64,000 bases of DNA from Halobacillus ihumii (GTDB taxonomy: Bacteria > Bacillota > Bacilli > Bacillales > Halobacillaceae): NCBI RefSeq assembly GCF_902726645.1, contig NZ_CACVAO010000001.1, positions 3,022,764 to 3,086,763 on the forward strand. The letters run 5' to 3'. Below, piece by piece: positions 42,759 through 52,018 of the stretch (its first letter is position 1; each line of letters starts with the position of its first letter). The position numbers were made by a program, and so were the translations under genes. The notes beneath the pieces were generated by a model. That model had not been told where the DNA came from, did not search any database, and saw nothing but the letters and a program-made list of their open reading frames with translations.

Positions 42759-43586
42759 TTACTTTGTTATAACGATCGCTTGGCTGCCTAATTGCTTCCA
42801 GCCTTTAATGAATTGCTCCTTGTTTACTTTCTGATTCTTTAAACCATATGGATTGTTAATATAGAAATTATTTTTATCATAGCCTGTTAGGACCACACTA
42901 TGTAAGTCAAAAGTAACTTCGATTTTTCCACTTGGAGTCTCCCATGTGCGAAAACTGTTGACTGGCCCAAACGTTGACGTCACAATCACCCATACTGGAA
43001 GTCCCTGATCCAGGTAGTGGAACAACTTGTCGGGAGCGCTTCCTGTGAAATCAATTAGACGATCTCCGACATAGCTTCTGGTGGCGTCAGCAAGCGGCCC
43101 ATGGTAGATCGATAAACCCGGTCCATCTTCCATATCCCCTACAAATCCTTTATTAGGGTTTCCTCTAAGTCCATTTGAATAAACCAGTGGCACGCGGTTC
43201 ACTTTTTCAGCTAGTTCATTTTTCGTAACGGCTATGTCAAAATAATTAAGAATCATGGCCATACTCGTTACTTCGCATCCATTATAAAGTCTTGGCGGGT
43301 CCATTTGGTTGAGAAGGGGAACGTCAAGCGGAAAGTCGGGTATGGACGTGACTTCATTCTGTGCTGTTGATGGATCAGATGTCATGGGTTCTGGCTTGAC
43401 AGTTTCTTTAGTATCAGCGGCAGGGGCGGGTGCCTCGTTTTTCTTAGATTCTGTTTCAGGATGATTTTCAGGAGTGGCCGTGTTTGATTTCTCCTCGGTG
43501 TGTTCTTCCCATTGTGCAAAAACAATTCCGTAAATACTGAGCATACTAATGAGAAGCAGGACCATAATTAAATATTTAGCACGCAC
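42759..43586 (-). CDS. C39-like secreted or membrane-anchored cysteine peptidase
   Basis: 275 residues, start GTG 43586 behind GAAGGAGAGG. An N-terminal signal-anchor (about 4-24) is followed by a Pro/Glu/Ala-rich linker to about residue 95, then a peptidase C39-like (YvpB family) domain: LLNQMDPPRLYNGCEVTSMA contains the probable catalytic cysteine, the histidine is in FDLHSVVLTGYD, and the asparagine/aspartate in YINNPYG. Acts outside the membrane; the substrate is unknown. Confidence 0.82.
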   Translation of the reverse strand: MRAKYLIMVLLLISMLSIYGIVFAQWEEHTEEKSNTATPENHPETESKKNEAPAPAADTKETVKPEPMTSDPSTAQNEVTSIPDFPLDVPLLNQMDPPRLYNGCEVTSMAMILNYFDIAVTKNELAEKVNRVPLVYSNGLRGNPNKGFVGDMEDGPGLSIYHGPLADATRSYVGDRLIDFTGSAPDKLFHYLDQGLPVWVIVTSTFGPVNSFRTWETPSGKIEVTFDLHSVVLTGYDKNNFYINNPYGLKNQKVNKEQFIKGWKQLGSQAIVITK

Positions 43587-43787
43587 AATACCTCTCCTTC
43601 ACTTATTACAGTATTTATTTATTCCAAATAACACATTATCAAATTTATTAGAGAAACACTAGAAAAACTAACAAGCACAGGGATAGTTTTTACAAAATTC
43701 ACTTCGAACATTCTTTTGTTTTAGAATGAATTAAAAGGGAATAGACATAGGAGAAATGACCTGTATTATTTAGAAGGAGGATTTTTT

Positions 43788-45167
43788 TTGATGAGTGAGA
43801 AAATAAACGTAATCGAACAATCGTTAAAAGCGCTGCTGGAAGATAAGGACTTTCTTCCCGACTTGAAAGATAAAACGAGAGATCAGGCTTTTAAGTCTTT
43901 AGTATCGATCCTTTCGACACCGAACAAGATACATAAGTCGTTCCTAAGGATTGCCCTGGAAAATGGAACGATCGTACGCATCCCTTCCTTCCGTATTCAG
44001 CACAACAATACACTTGGTCCTTATAAAGGCGGGATCCGTTTCCACCCGTCTGTGAGTGAAGATGAAGTCTCCAACCTCGCTAAGCTGATGACGCTGAAGA
44101 ACGCGCTTCACGAGGTTCCTTTTGGAGGAGGAAAAGGTGGTGTAGTCATTAACCCGAAAGACTACACCCCAAAAGAATTGAATTTAATTTGTAAGAAATT
44201 TGTGCAATATAATAATGATATCCTCGGACCTGATAAAGACATTCCAGCTCCTGATGTGGGTACGGGGGATCGTGAGATGGATTGGATGATGGCAGAGTAT
44301 AAGAATACTCACCCAGGCGAGCCCTATAGAGGGAGTTTTACCGGCAAGAGCATTATAAACGGAGGTTCATTAGGACGCCGGGAAGCAACGGGCAAGGGTG
44401 TTTATTTTACGTTTCGTTACATGATGCACAATTTCCTAAATGACAACAAGCAATGGCTTGAGAAAACAGACAATATATTTGCCAAAACTGCCTTAGACCA
44501 TGCAGACCGCAAACTGACTATGGCTGTTCAAGGCTTTGGGAACCTTGGATCTGTCGGTGCTCTTGAGGCTTACCAGTGTAATTATTTGCAAAATCAGGTT
44601 GTGGCAGTCAGTGATCATAACGTTATGCTCTATAACTCAGACGGACTTGATATTCCCGCGTTAAACAGTTATGCCAAAGAGCATGAAGGGGAACTGCCTA
44701 CGACAGAGAAAGAGCTCGCTGCTAATGATATTAAAGCGACAATCCAAAACCGGGATGATTTATTAGAACTTGATGTCGATGTGCTCATGCTCGCAGCCCT
44801 GGAGGATCAGATCCACGAACGTAATATGGATCTGATCAAGGCACGAATGATTATCGAAGGGGCGAATGCTCCTATTACAGAAGAGGCAGATGAACACCTA
44901 AGCAGCAAGGGTGTATTAATCGTGCCGGATATTCTGGCGAATGCCGGCGGGGGAATTGTTTCTTATTTAGAATGGATTCAAGGCCGTGAGACGCAATTTT
45001 ATAAGGAAGAAGAAATTTACGAGCTTCTTTTTGATAAGATGCAGAAAACGATGGACACCATCCTGCCCCAGTTCTTTGGTGACCCGTTCGCGCTAAGACA
45101 GAATTGTTATATCCATTCTGTTATGAAGCTATCTACGGTGATGTATCGACAAGGCAAATTGTATTAA
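43788..45167 (+). CDS. Glu/Leu/Phe/Val-family amino acid dehydrogenase, probably glutamate
   Basis: 459 residues. The substrate-binding block GPYKGGIRFHP and the catalytic lysine in PFGGGKGGVVI are intact, as are PAPDVGTGDREMDW and the nucleotide fold MAVQGFGNLGSVGA. The length is larger than the 424 residues typical for RocG/GudB owing to insertions before the nucleotide domain. It should interconvert glutamate and 2-oxoglutarate with NAD(P). AGAAGGAGG precedes two adjacent ATG codons; either may be used. A terminator follows, so it is monocistronic. Confidence 0.9.
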   Translation: MMSEKINVIEQSLKALLEDKDFLPDLKDKTRDQAFKSLVSILSTPNKIHKSFLRIALENGTIVRIPSFRIQHNNTLGPYKGGIRFHPSVSEDEVSNLAKLMTLKNALHEVPFGGGKGGVVINPKDYTPKELNLICKKFVQYNNDILGPDKDIPAPDVGTGDREMDWMMAEYKNTHPGEPYRGSFTGKSIINGGSLGRREATGKGVYFTFRYMMHNFLNDNKQWLEKTDNIFAKTALDHADRKLTMAVQGFGNLGSVGALEAYQCNYLQNQVVAVSDHNVMLYNSDGLDIPALNSYAKEHEGELPTTEKELAANDIKATIQNRDDLLELDVDVLMLAALEDQIHERNMDLIKARMIIEGANAPITEEADEHLSSKGVLIVPDILANAGGGIVSYLEWIQGRETQFYKEEEIYELLFDKMQKTMDTILPQFFGDPFALRQNCYIHSVMKLSTVMYRQGKLY

Positions 45168-45176
45168 AATCAGCAC

Positions 45177-45215
45177 AAACCTCTTGGATTCTGAATATAG
45201 AAATTCAAGAGGTTT
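45177..45215 (+). terminator. Terminator after the amino acid dehydrogenase gene
   Basis: Stem AAACCTCTTG / CAAGAGGTTT with an AT-rich 19-nt loop followed by TATTATG. The T-run is weak but the position directly after the stop is right. Confidence 0.7.
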
Positions 45216-45270
45216 TATTATGATTAATCTTTTTCCGAAGTCTGATTATACTAATGAGCGAGCTCTATTG

Positions 45271-45299
45271 TTGACGAAGCATGGTTCACCTTGTATGAT
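45271..45299 (+). promoter_or_regulatory. Sigma-A promoter of the amino acid ABC operon
   Basis: TTGACG (45271-45276), 17-bp spacer, TATGAT (45294-45299), 60 bp before the binding-protein start. Good match to the vegetative consensus. Confidence 0.65.
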
Positions 45300-45359
45300 C
45301 TTATAGGTAACTAATCCGACTTTAATAATAGGGATTGAATATTAATAGGAGGGAAATGA

Positions 45360-46175
45360 ATGAAGAAATACGGCGCGTTACTAATAATGTCCTTATTTAT
45401 ACTTATTCTAGCTGCTTGCGGATCAGGCGAGTCTGACAATAGTGGAGACGAAGCAGCAAGTGATCAATCTGTACTCGATCAAATTAAAGAAAAAGGGGTC
45501 CTGACGATAGGAACAGAAGGAACCTATGCTCCATATACATTTCATAATGACCAGGGAGAACTTACTGGCTACGATGTTGAGGTGGCCCGTGAAGTTGCGA
45601 AACGGATGGGCGTTGAAGCGGAATTTAAAGAAACAAAGTGGGATGCGATGTTTGCTGGGTTAAATAGTGAACGCTTTGATATGATCGCAAACCAGGTGGG
45701 TATTAAGCCAGACCGTGAAGAGAAATACAATTTTTCAATTCCTTATACGTACACGTCCGCTGTGCTCGTAACCAATAAAAATAATGAAGAGATTAAAAGC
45801 TTTGAAGACCTTGAAGGTAAGACCTCAGCACAGTCTTTGACAAGTAATTACTCAACGATTGCTGAAAGTCATGGTGCTGAGATCGAAAGTGTAGAAGGGT
45901 TTAACCCAGCTATGCAGCTGCTTGCGAATGGGCGCGTAGATGCAACAGTAAACGATCGTCTGTCAGTGCTTGATTATTTGAATGAACAAGGGGAAAGCGC
46001 ACCAGTTCAAATCGTCGATAAAAAGGAAGAGGCCTCTGAAACGGCGATGATGTTCCGTGAAAATAACCCTGAGCTTGTAAAAGCTGTTAACGAAGCGTTG
46101 AAGAGTATGAAAGAAGACGGAACCCTGACAGAAATCTCAAAAAAATGGTTTAACGAAGATGTTTCAGTTAAGTAG
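45360..46175 (+). CDS. Polar amino acid ABC transporter, binding lipoprotein
   Basis: 271 residues. Lipoprotein signal with lipobox LAACGS. The mature domain is SBP_bac_3: KGVLTIGTEGTYAPYTFHN, LTGYDVEVAREVAKRMGVE, KWDAMFAGLNSERFDMIANQ, and GRVDATVNDRL. The overall features resemble cystine- or other polar amino acid-binding proteins (TcyA type). AGGAGGG precedes the start. First gene of a three-gene import operon. Confidence 0.92.
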   Translation: MKKYGALLIMSLFILILAACGSGESDNSGDEAASDQSVLDQIKEKGVLTIGTEGTYAPYTFHNDQGELTGYDVEVAREVAKRMGVEAEFKETKWDAMFAGLNSERFDMIANQVGIKPDREEKYNFSIPYTYTSAVLVTNKNNEEIKSFEDLEGKTSAQSLTSNYSTIAESHGAEIESVEGFNPAMQLLANGRVDATVNDRLSVLDYLNEQGESAPVQIVDKKEEASETAMMFRENNPELVKAVNEALKSMKEDGTLTEISKKWFNEDVSVK

Positions 46176-46860
46176 TATATTGCTGAGCCCGGAATCCATT
46201 GAAATCCTTAAGAACTCCTTTCTGCCCTTGTTGAAAGGAGTTCTTGCTTACACGATTCCGCTGTCCTTGCTCTCTTTTTTCATTGGACTGGTTTTAGCCG
46301 TAACTACTGCGATTTTTCGGATATCAGGAATTAAAGTGTTAAGCGGAATTGCGCGAGTATATGTCTCCATAATTCGTGGAACCCCGCTTCTTGTGCAATT
46401 ATTTATCGTATTTTTCGGCCTGGGATCCTTAGGTATCGAATTCTTGAAGTTCGATCCTTTTGTAGGTGCTTTAATCGCGTTTTCCTTAAACACTGGGGCA
46501 TACGCATCTGAGACGATTCGAGCTTCAATTCTATCGATTGATAAAGGCCAATGGGAGGCTTCTTCTTCGATTGGAATGTCCAATTTCCAGTCACTAAGAC
46601 GCGTTATCCTCCCACAGGCTACCCGTGTTTCGATCCCGCCGTTGTCCAACTCGTTCATCGGCCTGGTGAAAGAGACATCGCTTGCTTCGACGATTTTAGT
46701 AAGTGAGATGTTTAGAAAAGCCCAGGAAATTGTGGCCACCACCTATGAACCATTGCTCGTTTATACGGAAGCAGCCGTGATTTACTGGGTGATTTGTTTC
46801 ATTCTTTCACTTGTTCAAGATCAAATCGAAATACGATTAAATCGCTATGTGAAAACGTAA
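46159..46860 (+). CDS. Polar amino acid ABC transporter, permease
   Basis: 233 residues with five to six hydrophobic helices. The HisM-type permease pattern is clear: RVYVSIIRGTPLLVQLFIVF and the EAA loop GQWEASSSIGMSNFQSLRRV followed by ILPQATRVSIPPL. Its start lies 17 bp inside the end of the binding protein gene, so the two are translationally coupled. Forms a homodimer in the membrane. Confidence 0.93.
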   Translation: MFQLSSILLSPESIEILKNSFLPLLKGVLAYTIPLSLLSFFIGLVLAVTTAIFRISGIKVLSGIARVYVSIIRGTPLLVQLFIVFFGLGSLGIEFLKFDPFVGALIAFSLNTGAYASETIRASILSIDKGQWEASSSIGMSNFQSLRRVILPQATRVSIPPLSNSFIGLVKETSLASTILVSEMFRKAQEIVATTYEPLLVYTEAAVIYWVICFILSLVQDQIEIRLNRYVKT

Positions 46861-46872
46861 GGAGATTTATCT

Positions 46873-47610
46873 ATGCTAACCATGGACCATATTTATAAAC
46901 AGTTTGGAGACCTCGTTGTATTAAAGGACATCAGTCTCAATGTTGAGCAGGGTAAGGTGGTTGTCATTATCGGACCCTCGGGCTCCGGAAAAACCACGCT
47001 GCTGCGGTGCTTAAACGTGTTGGAACAACCTGAAAGCGGCTCTGTAACCATCGACCAGCAAACCCTGAACTTTACGAAGAAGCTTACGAAAAAACAAATC
47101 CGTGATTTCCGCAAGCAGTCAGGCATGGTTTTTCAAACGTATAATCTTTTTCCACACTTAAGTGTGATTCAGAACGTGATGGAAGGGCCTGTGACTGTGC
47201 AAAAAGTAGATAAAACGAAGGCGCGTGACAAGGCTGCAGAGTTGTTGACCAAAGTAGGTCTTCAGGAAAAAATGTATGAATACCCATACAAACTTTCAGG
47301 AGGACAGCAGCAGCGTGTCGGCATTGCACGGGCGATGGCAATCGATCCTAAGGTCATGCTGTTTGACGAACCAACTTCAGCCCTTGACCCTGAACTCGTC
47401 GGTGAGGTTTTGAGAGTTATGAAAGGACTTGCTAACGAAGGAAGAACAATGGTCGTTGTCACCCACGAAATGAAATTTGCGAAAGAAGTGGCCGATGAAG
47501 TGATCTTTATGGACGACGGGGTCATTGTCGAACGGGGGGCTCCTTCTGTACTGTTTGAACATCCAAAAGAACAGCGAACCCGGCAATTTCTCAATATGAT
47601 CAATCAGTAG
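46873..47610 (+). CDS. Polar amino acid ABC transporter, ATPase
   Basis: 245 residues. Walker [17 protein letters not shown]-loop [11 protein letters not shown], signature LSGGQQQRV, Walker [15 protein letters not shown] and switch histidine MVVVTHEM are complete. The HisP/GlnQ-type features confirm a polar amino acid importer. Ends in a terminator directly after the stop. Confidence 0.95.
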   Translation: MLTMDHIYKQFGDLVVLKDISLNVEQGKVVVIIGPSGSGKTTLLRCLNVLEQPESGSVTIDQQTLNFTKKLTKKQIRDFRKQSGMVFQTYNLFPHLSVIQNVMEGPVTVQKVDKTKARDKAAELLTKVGLQEKMYEYPYKLSGGQQQRVGIARAMAIDPKVMLFDEPTSALDPELVGEVLRVMKGLANEGRTMVVVTHEMKFAKEVADEVIFMDDGVIVERGAPSVLFEHPKEQRTRQFLNMINQ

Positions 47611-47638
47611 AGGCAGCTAATTTTTGGCTGCCTTTTTT
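47611..47638 (+). terminator. Terminator of the amino acid ABC operon
   Basis: Stem AGGCAGC / GCTGCCT with an AT-rich loop and a TTTTTT tail immediately after the ATPase stop codon. Confidence 0.9.
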
Positions 47639-47658
47639 AAAACACATTTCATAGGATT

Positions 47659-47780
47659 CGCTCATGAATTAGATAATAAGCTCACAAAAGGTGAAATCTC
47701 GCTCATGATTTTAAATAAACGCTCAGGATTGTAAACCAAGCGCTCACTTTTGCGCCTAAACGCTCACACTAATTTTTTGG
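47659..47780. repeat. Degenerate 20-21 nt repeat array 3
   Basis: Six units beginning CGCTCA or AGCTCA at about 47659, 47679, 47700, 47720, 47740 and 47761 (for example CGCTCAGGATTGTAAACCAAG, CGCTCACTTTTGCGCCTAAA, with the remainder variable and AT-rich). The last unit of array 2 (GCTCAAGGGTTCTTCCCTAGC) has the same form. It fills the spacer between the ABC operon terminator and the second C45 gene. Confidence 0.75.
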
Positions 47781-47863
47781 AGAGAGTTCAAATCGCTTTA
47801 CCGCCTAAAGCCATTAACTTAAAATAAATGGAATAAGACATACAACAAAAGAGGGATTGTACA

Positions 47864-48931
47864 TTGAAGCCTATACATAGCGATATTTTACAATTTAGAG
47901 GGACACATTATGACTTTGGCTGCCTGCAAGGTGAGCAGCTGAAAGACTCGTTGACGGTCAGAAACCGTGAGAAGCAGTGGAACGTAAGAAAGCCCAGGTT
48001 TATGGTGGAGGAAGCAGAAGTCAAAGAGGCAATCACACGCTTTGCTCCGGGCCTCTGGGAGGAGCTCATTGGTTTAAGCGATGCCCTGGAATGGCCGATG
48101 GAGCGGGTGATGATGGAGTTCGGCGGCTACCGGGTCGATTACAAACGCTCTGGCTGCTCCATTTTGACAGGGAACGGATACATGATTCGAAATTATGATT
48201 ATATGCCAAAAACCTACGAAGGCCGTTATAGTTTCTTTCAGCCAACAGACACGGGTTATGCGATTGCCGGACCTACTCAGCGCATTACGGGTCGAATGGA
48301 CGGAATGAATGAAAAGGGGCTGGCGCTTGGCTACAATTTCATGCACAGAAAAAAACCCGGAGATGGATTTATCTGCTGTGCAATCGGCCGTCTCGTGTTA
48401 GAATCTTGCGCAACGGTTGAGGAAGCGGTGAACATGCTGCAGGAGATTCCCCATCGCCATTCGTTCAGCTACACCGTTTTTGACAAGAGTGATCAAACCT
48501 TTGTTGTGGAGGCTTCTCCTCGAGGCGTTAAGGTCCGTCAGGCTAACGTCTGCACGAACCACTTTGAAATCATGACGAAAGAAAACCGTAACCATCTAGT
48601 CGATTCTATGAAGCGGATGGACGCGATGAACAGCCAGCGCGATCATCTAGCCGGGGCTTATGATGCATTCCGGTTAATGAATGATACAGATAAAGGCGTA
48701 TTCTCAAAACAATACAGGAATTGGGCAGGAACCATTCATACATCAGGTTACTTGCCTAAAGAAATGAAAACCTGGTTCGCGCTTGGTGGAGACGCGGAGC
48801 CGATGGAATTTGATTTCGCCAAGTGGCTTGATGGGGAAGATCTTCAGTTAGAACGGATTCATGGTGAAGTGGATACCGATATTCCGTTTGCTCATCTTGA
48901 TGAAGGGGCGTATTGGACAGGAAGAAAATAA
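47864..48931 (+). CDS. C45-type linear amide hydrolase or acyltransferase, second
   Basis: 355 residues of the N-terminal-nucleophile C45/penicillin-acylase-related group. The N-terminus has FRGTHYDFGCLQGEQL, the candidate nucleophile is Cys98 in RSGCSIL, followed by MIRNYDYMP and MNEKGLALGYNFMH as in choloylglycine- and acyl-CoA:6-APA-type enzymes. Start TTG 47864 is supported by GAGGGA about eight bases upstream. Sequence is only distantly like the C45 protein at 22775, so substrates probably differ. Monocistronic by layout. Confidence 0.82.
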   Translation: MKPIHSDILQFRGTHYDFGCLQGEQLKDSLTVRNREKQWNVRKPRFMVEEAEVKEAITRFAPGLWEELIGLSDALEWPMERVMMEFGGYRVDYKRSGCSILTGNGYMIRNYDYMPKTYEGRYSFFQPTDTGYAIAGPTQRITGRMDGMNEKGLALGYNFMHRKKPGDGFICCAIGRLVLESCATVEEAVNMLQEIPHRHSFSYTVFDKSDQTFVVEASPRGVKVRQANVCTNHFEIMTKENRNHLVDSMKRMDAMNSQRDHLAGAYDAFRLMNDTDKGVFSKQYRNWAGTIHTSGYLPKEMKTWFALGGDAEPMEFDFAKWLDGEDLQLERIHGEVDTDIPFAHLDEGAYWTGRK

Positions 48932-48958
48932 CCGAGTTAATTTTATAAAAAAGAAGGG

Positions 48959-48986
48959 GGCACGTTCATAAGCCAATGAACGTGCC
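48959..48986 (-). terminator. Terminator between convergent genes, mainly for the FMN reductase
   Basis: Arms GGCACGTTCAT / ATGAACGTGCC with a 6-nt loop. On the minus strand a TTCTTTTTTAT tract follows, so the FMN-reductase transcript ends here; it may also serve the plus-strand gene. Confidence 0.85.
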
Positions 48987-49002
48987 TCCTGCTTTGAGGT
49001 GC

Positions 49003-49548
49003 TTATAACATTAGCGGAACTTGTTTTTGAATAATTTGAAGAAAGTAAACGAGCTGTTTCTTCAAGCGTTGTTCACAATCGATATCGGTGATCGGATGGG
49101 AAGGTCTGGATTTATCAATCTGATCGTCCAGTAAATACACACCTTTTAGATTTTGTCCCTTCAACGTAGCCAGCAAAGGTTTAAGTGCATATTCTATGGC
49201 GAGTAAATGGGATTTGCTGCCGCCGCTCATAATGGGAAGAACGGGTGTATCCTTTAACACATCCTGTGGCAATAGATCGATGAGTGCTTTAAGAATGCCA
49301 GAGTAGGAGGCCTTATACACGGGTGAAGCAACGATGATTCCTTTTGCTTGCTGGATCGTTTCCGTAATTTCCTCAATCGCTTCACTGTCAAAACGGGCAT
49401 AAAATAGATCCTCAGGCGAAACATTGCGGACTGAAATTTTAGTGGTAGATAACCCTTCCTCAACGACCAATCTGTCTAGATAATCTAAAACTTTTTCTGA
49501 TCTTGACTGTTCTGAAGGACTTCCTGACAACAATACGATATCACTCAT
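49003..49548 (-). CDS. NADPH-dependent FMN reductase (SsuE-like)
   Basis: 181 residues with the flavodoxin-like NADPH-dependent FMN reductase fold. The phosphate loop is LLSGSPSEQSRSEKVLDY and the second motif IIVASPVYKASYSGILKALID is typical of the SsuE/MsuE group, which supply reduced FMN to monooxygenases that split alkanesulfonates or methanesulfonate. The SAM-I riboswitch upstream supports a role in sulfur supply. No monooxygenase partner is adjacent. Confidence 0.9.
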   Translation of the reverse strand: MSDIVLLSGSPSEQSRSEKVLDYLDRLVVEEGLSTTKISVRNVSPEDLFYARFDSEAIEEITETIQQAKGIIVASPVYKASYSGILKALIDLLPQDVLKDTPVLPIMSGGSKSHLLAIEYALKPLLATLKGQNLKGVYLLDDQIDKSRPSHPITDIDCEQRLKKQLVYFLQIIQKQVPLML

Positions 49549-49622
49549 ATAACAACTTCCTTTCCGTTAAAATCATTTAATGCACTTCGTCCAAATGTAA
49601 AAAATCTTAATCACACATATAA

Positions 49623-49657
49623 AAACCCTCTTTTCTGTTAATGAGAAAAGAGGGTTT
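49623..49657 (-). terminator. Expression-platform terminator of the SAM riboswitch
   Basis: Arms AAACCCTCTTTTCT / AGAAAAGAGGGTTT (14 bp), followed on the minus strand by TTTTTAT. It lies between the aptamer and the FMN reductase start, the standard S-box arrangement. Confidence 0.9.
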
Positions 49658-49671
49658 GACGGTTAAATCCG

Positions 49672-49780
49672 CTCTTATCTCCCAAGATCTTAAATCTTGC
49701 TGGACGGAGCACCTTTCTGACAGTTGTCAGAGGTTGCTGAAGCTTCACAGGGCCAGATCCCTCAGCTTCTCTGGATAAGA
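49672..49780 (-). ncRNA. SAM-I riboswitch (S-box)
   Basis: The minus strand starts with CTTATCCAGAGAAGCTGAGG, then GGATCTGGCCCTGTGAAGC, CAGCAACC, a variable arm, AAGGTGCTCCGTCCAGCAAG and ends GGGAGATAAGAG, which pairs with the 5' end as P1. These are the conserved S-box elements in order. It should switch off the FMN reductase gene when S-adenosylmethionine is high. Confidence 0.95.
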
Positions 49781-49988
49781 ATTTTTAATTTGAGTTTAAT
49801 CGTAATATGAAAACACAGCTATTGTCAATGAATAATCGGAAAAAATAATAAATTCAGACATTGGTACGACTCTTCGAAGGGTTTAGAAAAGGTTCTAAAT
49901 AATCATTGAATTCTGAAAAATAACCTTGTAAACTAAACTGGACCATCCACTTAGTCTGTTCAATAATTTTTTCGAAAGGGTAGAGAAG

Positions 49989-50684
49989 ATGAAGGAGTCT
50001 CCTATCAGAAAAAAACGCGTCTATCATATGATCGTAGAACAAATTAAAAAGTGTATTAAAAGGGGGGAAGTTGTACCTGGGGAGAAAATGCCTTCAGAGA
50101 GGACGCTGGCTGCAAAGTTGTCTGTATCCAGAACATCTGTGAAAGAAGCATTTAGTGTGCTGGAGTCGTCTGGCATCGTTGAAATCAAGCAGGGCAGTGG
50201 TGTTTATCTCTTAGAAAATACGATCGAAGATATTATGAATAAACTCCGGGCTCTTATTCGTGGACAGTCGGCTAATATGGTTGAGCTTATGGAATTGCGA
50301 CAGGCTGTAGAAGTGGATATTGCTTATTACGCGGCACATAGAAGAAATCAGCAGGATATTGTAGGATTGGAACAATTCTATCTTCAGCTCGAACAGGCCG
50401 TGCTAGCTAATAGTTTGGCTGCCGAAGAGGATTTAGCTTTTCACATGTACATTGCCAGGATCGCAAGAAATCAATTACTGGCTCAAGTCATGAACATGGT
50501 ATCTGATCAGGTGTTAATTGGGCTAGAGGACAGCCGAGCCCGATCCCTGGATATACCGGGGCAAAGCGAACAGATATTGCAGGAACATAGGGCGATCTTT
50601 CAGTCTATCCAAGAGGGTGAACCAAGTTCTGCAAGTGCAGCGATGAGAGAACATCTTAAAAATGTAAAACAACGGTACTTATAA
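49989..50684 (+). CDS. GntR/FadR-type regulator with FCD domain
   Basis: 231 residues. An N-terminal winged helix (about 10-72; GEKMPSERTLAAKLSVSRTS and GIVEIKQGSGVYLL) is followed by a helical FCD ligand-binding domain with the metal-binding histidine positions expected of the family (AFHMYIAR near 145, EHRAIFQSI near 203). Such regulators respond to small organic acids. It lies 38 bp before the Nramp-like and L-2-hydroxyglutarate oxidase genes and probably controls them, sensing a hydroxy acid; this is inferred. Confidence 0.88.
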   Translation: MKESPIRKKRVYHMIVEQIKKCIKRGEVVPGEKMPSERTLAAKLSVSRTSVKEAFSVLESSGIVEIKQGSGVYLLENTIEDIMNKLRALIRGQSANMVELMELRQAVEVDIAYYAAHRRNQQDIVGLEQFYLQLEQAVLANSLAAEEDLAFHMYIARIARNQLLAQVMNMVSDQVLIGLEDSRARSLDIPGQSEQILQEHRAIFQSIQEGEPSSASAAMREHLKNVKQRYL

Positions 50685-50693
50685 TTTATTTTT

Positions 50694-50708
50694 TTGAAAA
50701 CGATTACA
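50694..50708. promoter_or_regulatory. CcpA cre site before the Nramp-like gene
   Basis: TTGAAAACGATTACA matches the cre consensus at all 15 positions. It sits between the GntR gene stop and the ribosome binding site of the Nramp-like gene, a place where CcpA would block elongation of a transcript from the GntR gene. Confidence 0.75.
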
Positions 50709-50722
50709 ATGGAGGGATGATT

Positions 50723-52000
50723 GTGAGTTCTGAAGCACATTCTCATGAGCAAATGCATACAGAGGTTCCTAAAGCTCCGACGACGATCGGGGGAAAGTTA
50801 AAAACAGTAGGACCAGGGATTGTTACCGCTGCGACAGGGGTAGGGACTGGTGATTTGGTCGCAGCTCTTGTCGCTGGAGTTTCTTTCGGGACAACTTTAA
50901 TTTGGGCAATCACCATCGGAGCGATCCTCAAATTCTTTTTAACAGAAGGAATGGGGCGCTGGCAATTAGCAACAGGAAAGACAATTTTAGAAGGCTGGCG
51001 GTCGATGGGGAAATGGGCTACAGGATATTTTGGTGTTTATTCGATTCTCTGGGGATTCAGTTATGGGGCGGCAGCGATGACGACGTCCGCCTTAATGATG
51101 GTCACCATGTTTCCAATCATGCCATTATGGGCATGGGCCATCATACATGGAATTGCTGGCCTTCTCATTGTTTTGACTGGCCGGTATGACATATTTGAAC
51201 GAGTGATGACGGTGTTGGTAGGAGTCATGTTCGTAACGGTAGTGGGATCAGCAGTCATGATCGCGCCAGACCTTGGAAATATACTAAGTGGAACGATCCC
51301 GCGTTTCGACAGTGGATCCTTCCTGCTTGTACTGGGATTGCTTGGCGGTGTTGGCGGTACAATCACGATGGCAGCTTATGGCTATTGGATTCGTGAGAAA
51401 AACTGGCAAGGGAAATCGTGGATTTCTATGATGAGGCTTGATACGTCAGTTGCTTATATTATAACGGCGATTTTTACTACATCACTGCTCGTGATCGGTG
51501 CCGAATTTTTATACGGGACGGGTGTTGAAATCAACGGAGAAGAAGGGCTTGTAACGTTAGGCTCGATCTTTAGTTCTGAGTTTGGGAGTGTTGCCCGCTG
51601 GTTATTTTTAATCGGTGCATGGTCGGCTGCCTTTTCCTCCTTATTGGGTGTATGGAATGGGGTTCCTTATTTATTCGCTGATTTTATGAGGCTTGTCCGT
51701 AAACAGAATCTCGATACCCCGGTATCAGAAAAAGAACCGGCTTACCGCTTTTATTTATTATGGCTGACGTTCCCTCCAATGCTGTTGCTCTTTTTTGACA
51801 AACCTGTAGGAATTGTCATTGCATATGGAGCGCTTGGGGCATTGTTTATGCCATTTTTAGCTATTTCACTATTAACGTTGTTAAATTCTAAACGTGTAGA
51901 CAAAGTCTATCAGAATGGCTGGATCACCAATGCTGTATTAGTTGGGAGCTTGTTGTTGTTTGGGTATCTGGGGGCAGTGGAACTTATCAATTTGTTTTAG
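50723..52000 (+). CDS. Nramp-like membrane transporter, atypical binding site
   Basis: About 425 residues with 11 hydrophobic helices. The first helix GPGIVTAATGVGTGDLVAALVA aligns with the Nramp helix 1, but the metal-binding DPGN motif is replaced by VGTGD, and helix 6 reads TMAAYGYW instead of the usual MPH motif. Transport of a divalent metal is therefore uncertain; these Nramp-related proteins may carry other substrates. GTG 50723 is chosen because GGAGGG ends six bases before it. It is cotranscribed with the L-2-hydroxyglutarate oxidase gene, 18 bp downstream. Confidence 0.82.
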   Translation: MSSEAHSHEQMHTEVPKAPTTIGGKLKTVGPGIVTAATGVGTGDLVAALVAGVSFGTTLIWAITIGAILKFFLTEGMGRWQLATGKTILEGWRSMGKWATGYFGVYSILWGFSYGAAAMTTSALMMVTMFPIMPLWAWAIIHGIAGLLIVLTGRYDIFERVMTVLVGVMFVTVVGSAVMIAPDLGNILSGTIPRFDSGSFLLVLGLLGGVGGTITMAAYGYWIREKNWQGKSWISMMRLDTSVAYIITAIFTTSLLVIGAEFLYGTGVEINGEEGLVTLGSIFSSEFGSVARWLFLIGAWSAAFSSLLGVWNGVPYLFADFMRLVRKQNLDTPVSEKEPAYRFYLLWLTFPPMLLLFFDKPVGIVIAYGALGALFMPFLAISLLTLLNSKRVDKVYQNGWITNAVLVGSLLLFGYLGAVELINLF

Positions 52001-52018
52001 TAGAGGAGAGGCAGATAG

